In this document: one piece after another, positions 59,413 through 64,000 of the stretch
How the letters are laid out: every line of letters begins with the position of its first letter
Numbering within the stretch: the first letter of the stretch is position 1
Source of the DNA: Elusimicrobiota bacterium
Lineage (GTDB): Bacteria > Elusimicrobiota > Elusimicrobia > JACQPE01
DNA length: 64,000 nucleotides
Direction of reading: 5' to 3'
Assembly (NCBI GenBank): GCA_016180815.1
Contig: JACPAN010000007.1
Location: 57,745-121,744, forward strand
The notes under the pieces: generated by a model
What the model was told of the DNA's origin: nothing
The model's input: only the letters and a program-made list of their open reading frames with translations
The model's database searches: none
Made by a program: the position numbers and the translations under genes

Positions 59413-61269
59413 TCAACGATTCGAGCTTGCATAGTCGCGAATACAATCAAGAAAACGCCGGCCGAAATTTTCCATTTTCCTTTCGCCGACGCCCCAAATT
59501 TGACGCAACGTTTCTTTGTCGACCGGTTTAAGATCAGCCATTTCAAGCAGAGTACGGTCTCCGAAAACAATATACGCCGGAACACCCATTTCATCGGCAA
59601 TCCTCCGGCGCAAAGTTTTAAGCCGCTCAAACAACGCCTGATCAGCATCGAGGCCGGGGGGTGGAACCTTTGAAGGCCTGGGGGCCTTTTCTTTCTTCGG
59701 TTTCTCGATAGATGACAGCTTGACCTCGATTTCCCCCTTAAGCACGGCGGCGGCCTGTGGAGCGAGCGCCAAGACCGGGTATTCTTCCCCGGCTCTGGTC
59801 AAAAAATTCTGGCTTAAAAGCTGATCAATCCACAGCCTGATATCCCTTTTAGGATGATCGCCCAGGGATCCATAGGTCGAGAGGCGATCGTGTTCGTTTC
59901 GTTTGATTTTGTCTGTTTGGGCGCCCCGGAGAATGTCGGCCACATGATCAGCGCCGAAGGCTTGCTTTAAGCGGTAAACCGCTGAAATAATTTTTTTGGC
60001 GATCAGGGTGGATTCGGGCACGATTTTCGTTTCGCCCAGACAAAAGTCGCAAGCGCCGCATTCACCGCCCGCCCACTCCTGACCGAAATAAGCGACGAGA
60101 TAGGCATGCCGGCAAAACCCGCCGCGCGCAAAATCACTCATGGCGCCGAGTTTCTTCAAATCAGCGCCCAAGGCCGGCGATCCCTCTTTCCCCAAAATAA
60201 ATTTCCAAGTGAAAAAATCCTCGCCGGAATAAAACAAGACGCACTCCGCCGGCAAACCATCGCGCCCGGCCCGGCCGGTTTCCTGTTGATAATGCTCGAT
60301 GGATTTGGGCAGTCCGGCATGAATGACGTAGCGCACATTGGAACGATTAATCCCCATGCCGAAGGCAACGGTGGCCACCATCACGTCAATTTTTTCCCGC
60401 GCAAAAGCCTCCTGATTCGCCTGACGCTCGGCGGCGGCAAGGCCGGCATGATACGGCAAAGCGTTGATTCCTTTTGAATTCAAGGAGGCGCAAATATCTT
60501 GGACATCCGAGCGGCGAATGGCGTAGACGATGCCGGATTCCTTACAATGGCGCCCAAGCACAGCTTCGATTTGCTGAATTAATTGGTTCCGGGGAAGAGC
60601 CCGATACGTCAAATTCGGCCTGTCAAAATTGCCGACCAGAATCAAAGGGTTTCTCATTCCGAGCTGATCGGCGATATCCCGGCGGACAGGCTCGGTAGCC
60701 GTGGCCGTAAAGGCATGAAAAGCCAACTCCGGAAACTCCTGCTTTAGACGGCTTAAGGCTCTGTATTCCGGGCGAAAATCATGCCCCCACTGGCTGATGC
60801 AATGGGCCTCGTCCACGATAAAGAAAGATAGAGGCAAACGTTTAAGAAACGCCGTAAAATCAGGACCAACCACCCGCTCCGGGGCAACATAAAGGAGCCG
60901 GTATTGCCCGGCTAAGGCCTTCTGTTCCACCAGCTTTTGCTCTTCCCGGCTTAGGCTGCTGTTAAGAAAAGCGGCGGCAACGCCGGCTTCATTTAAAGCG
61001 TCCACCTGATCTTTCATCAATGAGATCAAAGGGGAGATGACGACGGCTGTCTTGGAGCCGGCAGCAGCCGGCGCTTGATAACAAAGAGACTTGCCGCCGC
61101 CCGTGGGCAGCACCACCAAAGAATCCCTTGCCTCCAAAATGGCGGCCATCGCCTCTTGCTGTAGAGGCAACAGCTCGCCGAAACCCCAAACGCGCTTAAT
61201 CAGCGTGAACATCGAGGCAGGTAAATCGGATCGTTCCGTCAAAGGGGCTGATGCCCAGGGAATCGCCAC
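59413..61269 (-). CDS. recQ: RecQ ATP-dependent DNA helicase
   Basis: The protein of up to 618 residues has the helicase motifs LPTGGGKSLCYQ (I), SPLISLMKDQ (Ia), DEAHCISQWGHDFRPEYRAL (II) and QETGRAGRDGLPAEC (VI), the zinc-binding region CRHAY..CGACDFC (with GGEC), a winged helix and a C-terminal HRDC domain (LKTLRRRIADEMGVPAYIVFGDRTL). It unwinds DNA in recombination and repair. The first start is a GTG at 61269; an ATG at residue 20 (61212) is the better match to family starts. It converges with yceH. Confidence 0.93.
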   Translation of the reverse strand: MAIPWASAPLTERSDLPASMFTLIKRVWGFGELLPLQQEAMAAILEARDSLVVLPTGGGKSLCYQAPAAAGSKTAVVISPLISLMKDQVDALNEAGVAAAFLNSSLSREEQKLVEQKALAGQYRLLYVAPERVVGPDFTAFLKRLPLSFFIVDEAHCISQWGHDFRPEYRALSRLKQEFPELAFHAFTATATEPVRRDIADQLGMRNPLILVGNFDRPNLTYRALPRNQLIQQIEAVLGRHCKESGIVYAIRRSDVQDICASLNSKGINALPYHAGLAAAERQANQEAFAREKIDVMVATVAFGMGINRSNVRYVIHAGLPKSIEHYQQETGRAGRDGLPAECVLFYSGEDFFTWKFILGKEGSPALGADLKKLGAMSDFARGGFCRHAYLVAYFGQEWAGGECGACDFCLGETKIVPESTLIAKKIISAVYRLKQAFGADHVADILRGAQTDKIKRNEHDRLSTYGSLGDHPKRDIRLWIDQLLSQNFLTRAGEEYPVLALAPQAAAVLKGEIEVKLSSIEKPKKEKAPRPSKVPPPGLDADQALFERLKTLRRRIADEMGVPAYIVFGDRTLLEMADLKPVDKETLRQIWGVGERKMENFGRRFLDCIRDYASSNR

Positions 61270-61291
61270 GGCAGAATTTTACTTTTTACTC

Positions 61292-62071
61292 TCAGAGACC
61301 GGGCTGGGCAAGTGTTCGCTGAGCGGCTTGGGAGCAGCGTTCAACGCGCTGTAATCTGGTCAACAAAGAGCCGTGGGTGAGAGCCGACTCATCAATGACG
61401 ATTTCATAACGGCTGTCCAACGGCGCGTTGGTTTTTTCCGACCACCTTAAATCAGCGATGCGCCTGAAAAACATCGGCGACTGGCTCGAGTCGAACCCGG
61501 CCGCCTCCATCAGCGCGGCGGCCCGGCAATCCGCCTCGGTTTCCTGAGTCAGCAGGAATTGATTCCTGGAATTCGCAAAGTCGGCCTGCAAGGCCAATAA
61601 CGCGGAAACGCCGATAGGGGCGGCGCTGAAACTATTGAGCAAAGAATCCTGAAAATTAAAAAATTTCTGCCGCAGGGCGCCATGGTCCTTCTGCGCGTGC
61701 ACGATTTCATGCGCGATCAAAAAAGCCATTTCATGCTCGTTCGTCATCACTTCCAAAACTCTTCGTTCCAGGCCGATAAGGAACCCTCCGAGAGGATTCT
61801 GCATGGTCACGCCCCAAGTTCTGACCCAGGGCAAAATTTGGACGTTGACGCTGTCCGCGACGTCGGAAGCTCCAAGGAGCAAAGAAGAAATCCTGTCGAC
61901 TTCGGCGCTTAAATCATCGTACCAAGCGACGCAAACCGGCGCTTCATCAACCGCATCGAGGCAATCTTGAGTCAAACCGCATCTGGCGTCCTGAGCGTGC
62001 GCCCGGAACTGCGGCCAGACAAGAACAGCGGCGGCAAAAAAGAAAATGAAACGGCGGCGAACAGACAACAT
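61292..62071 (-). CDS. M48-family zinc metalloprotease, exported
   Basis: The 259-residue protein has a signal peptide (IFFFAAAVLVWPQFRAHAQD) and the zinc motif HEIVH near residue 121, with the third ligand in ETEADCRAAALMEAAGF. Asp/Asn-rich flanks and a final SRYEIVIDES region suit M48 peptidases such as BepA/LoiP, which degrade misfolded outer-membrane proteins. No membrane anchor follows the signal, so a periplasmic location is expected. It stands next to recQ with a 22-base gap. Confidence 0.85.
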   Translation of the reverse strand: MLSVRRRFIFFFAAAVLVWPQFRAHAQDARCGLTQDCLDAVDEAPVCVAWYDDLSAEVDRISSLLLGASDVADSVNVQILPWVRTWGVTMQNPLGGFLIGLERRVLEVMTNEHEMAFLIAHEIVHAQKDHGALRQKFFNFQDSLLNSFSAAPIGVSALLALQADFANSRNQFLLTQETEADCRAAALMEAAGFDSSQSPMFFRRIADLRWSEKTNAPLDSRYEIVIDESALTHGSLLTRLQRVERCSQAAQRTLAQPGL

Positions 62072-62110
62072 GCTGTTTTGATTGTTCCCCCATCAACCGA
62101 ATCTCCACTA

Positions 62111-62195
62111 GGGTCTAAAGACCCATAAACTGCTGGGACTTTAGACATGGACAAAACCTCAACGAAAATCCCATCCTAATATGGGCCTTAAGGCC
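62111..62195. promoter_or_regulatory. Three related palindromes between the M48 and FGE-like genes
   Basis: GGGTCTAAAGACCC (62111-62124) is a six-base-arm palindrome with two central bases; GGGACTTTAGAC (62135-62146) is an imperfect copy; GGCCTTAAGGCC (62184-62195) is a perfect palindrome. All share CTTTAG/CTTAAG cores with the palindromes at 58627-58664. They may be operators or a repeat family. The start of the FGE-like gene has a possible TATAGAATAAT -10 just downstream. Confidence 0.45.
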
Positions 62196-62258
62196 TAGGA
62201 AATTTTTAGCCAGGCGATATAGAATAATGGGGTTGTTTAAGAATACGGAGGGAATCAA

Positions 62259-63260
62259 ATGTTGCGACAAATTTTAACCGCTGCCGCTCTTTTAGGATGT
62301 TTTAGCCTCGCCCATTCGGAAAGCCCCGATCATTTAGCCCGCAATGCGGAAGGCGCTTTCCAGGCGCAAGCCGGCGCCAAAGCTCCTTCATCGGCTTCAG
62401 GCCCCGCTCATCGAAGCGCCCCGATCGCTGCCGGAGCCAAGGTCGCCGCCGTCAAAAACGGCAGTTCCAAAGCCTCAAAACCCGCTGATGCCTTAGATGA
62501 GAGCAAAGTAGGCTTTGCCGCCAGGTTTGTTTCCATCACCGCCGGAGATTTCAGAATGGGCAGCCCGAGCACGGAGGCGGACCGGGACAATGACGAAACC
62601 CGGCATCCGGTCAGGCTCACCAATGATTTTGAAATACAGGCCACGGAAGTCACCCAGCTTCAATACTACACGGTCACGGGCAGGAACCCGTCTTCATTCA
62701 GCGCCCGGGAAAATTGCGACACCGGCAATTACCGGACCGTTTCCGGTGTAAGCCTCTGCGCCAATCACCCCGTTGAATCCGTGTCCTGGGACGACGCCCA
62801 AGCCTTCATCAATGAGTTGAATAATATTCAAGAAACGCACACCTACCGCCTGCCCACCGAAGCCGAATGGGAATACGCCGCCCGAGCAGGCACAGAGTCC
62901 CCGTATTCGTTTGGGACAAACGCCAGCAACGAGTTGGATGACTATGGCTGGCACAACGGCAACTCAAACGCAAAAACCCACGCCGTGGCCGCCAAAAACC
63001 AAAACCCCTGGCGCCTCTTTGATATGCACGGCAATGTTCGCGAATGGACTCAGGATTTTTACGACAGAAACTATGGATTAACGGATTTAGCTTCTTTGAC
63101 TATCAATCCCACAGGTCCTACCTCGGGATCACTGCGGGCTATTCGCGGTGGCTCATGGCATATCGAAGCAAAAATGCTGCGTTCTGCTGATCGTTACGCA
63201 AGCCGTCAAAGCAACAATCAAAATTCTATCGGCTTCCGCCTAGTAAGAACGGCCCGGTAA
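62259..63260 (+). CDS. Formylglycine-generating-enzyme-like (FGE/SUMF1) protein, exported
   Basis: The 333-residue protein has a signal peptide (LTAAALLGCFSLAHSES), an Ala/Ser-rich stretch (~25-85) and an FGE-fold domain: FVSITAGDFRMGSPSTEADRD, HPVRLTNDFEIQATEVT, HPVESVSWDDAQAFINELN, YRLPTEAEWEYAARAG, LFDMHGNVREWTQDFYD and RAIRGGSWHIEAKMLRSADRYAS ending IGFRLVR. The catalytic cysteine pair of true formylglycine generators (in the GGS...C region) is absent; Ser/Ala and Met occupy those places. It is thus a structural homologue of unknown function, not a sulfatase activator. Confidence 0.88.
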   Translation: MLRQILTAAALLGCFSLAHSESPDHLARNAEGAFQAQAGAKAPSSASGPAHRSAPIAAGAKVAAVKNGSSKASKPADALDESKVGFAARFVSITAGDFRMGSPSTEADRDNDETRHPVRLTNDFEIQATEVTQLQYYTVTGRNPSSFSARENCDTGNYRTVSGVSLCANHPVESVSWDDAQAFINELNNIQETHTYRLPTEAEWEYAARAGTESPYSFGTNASNELDDYGWHNGNSNAKTHAVAAKNQNPWRLFDMHGNVREWTQDFYDRNYGLTDLASLTINPTGPTSGSLRAIRGGSWHIEAKMLRSADRYASRQSNNQNSIGFRLVRTAR

Positions 63261-63281
63261 GTTCTAAACCCGAAAATTTTT

Positions 63282-63800
63282 TTATTTAGCGCGCTGGCGC
63301 TTTGCTCTTTTTGCTTCTTCGATTAGAGAAAGAATACGGGCTTTCCATTCTTTAAATTCTTTGGAGTTAGCGTCGATGGGTTTTTGCCAAGTTACGCGCT
63401 TAAGAATTTTTCGTTCAAAACGACATTTGCCAAAATTGATTAATAAGCTCAAAAATTTTTTATTCCCACAGGTCTCGGAAAAACTGGTCGCCGCATAAGT
63501 CCCAGGTATTAAAAGAATATGATAACCGTCCTCTGATAGCGATTTCAACGATGGTATATTGCCCACCCAAGATTCTCCAAAATTATACCCCCTGGGCCCC
63601 CGCCCCCAAACGAAAGAAAAAAAATCTTCTCCTGCCGTGGTAGCTTGCAGGTCTTCTATAAAAAAATCCTCCGGTTGTTTCGGTTCTGTTCCATTGAAAA
63701 ATATGATAAATGGGTCAGGAGTAATTCCAGACCACTTATTTCTAATATCAAATATATCGGCTTCCTTACCGTCTTCCTCGGCGTTCTCGCCGCGCTCCAC
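63282..63800 (-). CDS. Hypothetical protein, 5' end probably lost at an assembly junction
   Basis: The frame has a convincing internal part (for example IRNKWSGITPDPFIIFFNG, FFSFVWGRGPRGYNFGESWVG, GYHILLIPGTYAATSFSE) and a Lys/Arg-rich end (SLIEEAKRAKRQRAK). I recognise no family. The apparent N-terminus (MERGENAEEDGKE) is read from the high-GC stretch that encodes a CoA-transferase on the other strand, so the real protein probably began differently and continued beyond ~63757. Confidence 0.4.
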   Translation of the reverse strand: MERGENAEEDGKEADIFDIRNKWSGITPDPFIIFFNGTEPKQPEDFFIEDLQATTAGEDFFSFVWGRGPRGYNFGESWVGNIPSLKSLSEDGYHILLIPGTYAATSFSETCGNKKFLSLLINFGKCRFERKILKRVTWQKPIDANSKEFKEWKARILSLIEEAKRAKRQRAK

Positions 63801-64000
63801 TACCGGGACCGGACAGGCCAGGGGCAGTTCCTCGAGGTCGCCCAGTGCGAGGCGCTACTCAGGGCCATGGATTGGACCTGGGTGTACGCCGGGCTGACCG
63901 GCAAGAACCGGGCGCAGGCTGGCAACCGGGACCCGTCCGCCTTCCCGTCCGGCGTCTACCCCTGCCTGGACGGCTTCGTGGCCGTGGCGGCCGGTCGCGA
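63759..64000 (+). CDS. CaiB/BaiF CoA-transferase family III fragment (both ends incomplete)
   Basis: From about 63759 the plus strand reads GFLTVFLGVLAALHYRDRTG, followed by QFLEVAQCEALLRAMDWTWVY, then NRDPSAFPSGVYPCLDGFVAVAAGR. This is the middle of a family III CoA-transferase (AALxxRxRTGxGQ pattern). There is no start codon, and the window ends inside the gene. The GC content of this stretch is about 70%, far above the rest of the window, so it may be from another organism joined at the contig end, or a recently acquired gene. Confidence 0.6.

Noticed and set aside
1..64000. tRNA, rRNA genes, CRISPR arrays, prophage or integron structures
   Set aside because: I saw no tRNA-like T-loop/acceptor pairs, no repeat-spacer arrays, and no phage or integrase genes on either strand.

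Overview
This 64 kb window comes from a respiring, Gram-negative bacterium. It encodes Tat and lipoprotein signals, outer-membrane barrels, a cytochrome bc complex and at least seven CxxCH haem-attachment sites. GC content looks to be in the mid-fifties by eye. The gene content suggests a subsurface or candidate-phylum lineage: a periplasmic nitrite oxidoreductase/nitrate reductase of the Nitrospira/anammox type, a split cytochrome b with a dihaem-fused second half, and a Pfa-like polyketide synthase. Elusimicrobiota or a Nitrospirota-like group are possible, but the sequence alone does not settle the taxonomy. Almost all genes lie on the minus strand in tightly overlapping operons, many with 4-nt stop/start overlaps.

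Layout. 1-1.8 kb: molybdenum cofactor genes (mogA, moaE, moaD, moaC) behind tatA. 1.8-8.5 kb: Rrf2 regulator, nxrA, nxrB, a NarJ/TorD chaperone and an NxrC-like haem subunit. 8.7-14.6 kb: hemerythrin, a degenerate receiver and a barrel protein, then the iron/haem operon hemA-feoB-thioredoxin-like-DtxR/FeoA. 14.7-20.1 kb: cytochrome c maturation (ccsA/resC, resB), a lipoprotein, protoporphyrinogen oxidase and a small Cys-rich protein. 20.1-21.7 kb: an inserted AAA ATPase flanked by a 107-115 bp direct duplication. 21.7-27.3 kb: bc complex (petD-dihaem fusion, petB, Rieske, dihaem cytochrome c), a porin-cytochrome, a lipoprotein cytochrome c and a CBS protein. 27.5-39.6 kb: malic enzyme, CopD-like protein, tyrosine phenol-lyase, four radical SAM proteins (one fused to an isochorismatase domain), a cysteine-less thioredoxin-reductase homologue, a cysteine-less TusA homologue and another cytochrome c. 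39.7-43.9 kb: NFU protein, NtrC-type regulator, histidine kinase, a divergent sigma-54 and a DUF488 protein in one coupled operon. 44-48 kb: Crp-type regulator, RNase D, a broken RNase R gene and FKBP. 48.2-58.6 kb: a lipid/polyketide cluster (carboxyltransferase, phosphopantetheinyl transferase, 2430-aa KS-AT-KS-ACP-KR-DH synthase, FabI). 58.7-63.8 kb: YceH, RecQ, an M48 protease, an FGE-like protein and a hypothetical. The last ~240 bases switch to very high GC and carry a CaiB-type CoA-transferase fragment, probably an assembly chimera.

Main observation. Eleven sites upstream of the respiration, haem, iron, molybdopterin, Tat and radical-SAM operons have the exact GG-N10-GC geometry of sigma-54 (-24/-12) promoters. 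Most fit TGGCYNNNTTGTTGCA. None is seen in front of the housekeeping, DNA-metabolism or polyketide genes. The same window encodes a divergent sigma-54 coupled to a histidine kinase and an NtrC-type activator. Several of the promoters have a GGAC-N6-GTCC palindrome upstream, with centres about 17, 37, 37 (imperfect copy) and 59 bp from the -24 element. Together these suggest one regulon that builds and supplies the NXR/cytochrome respiratory chain, including the tyrosine phenol-lyase/radical SAM operon.
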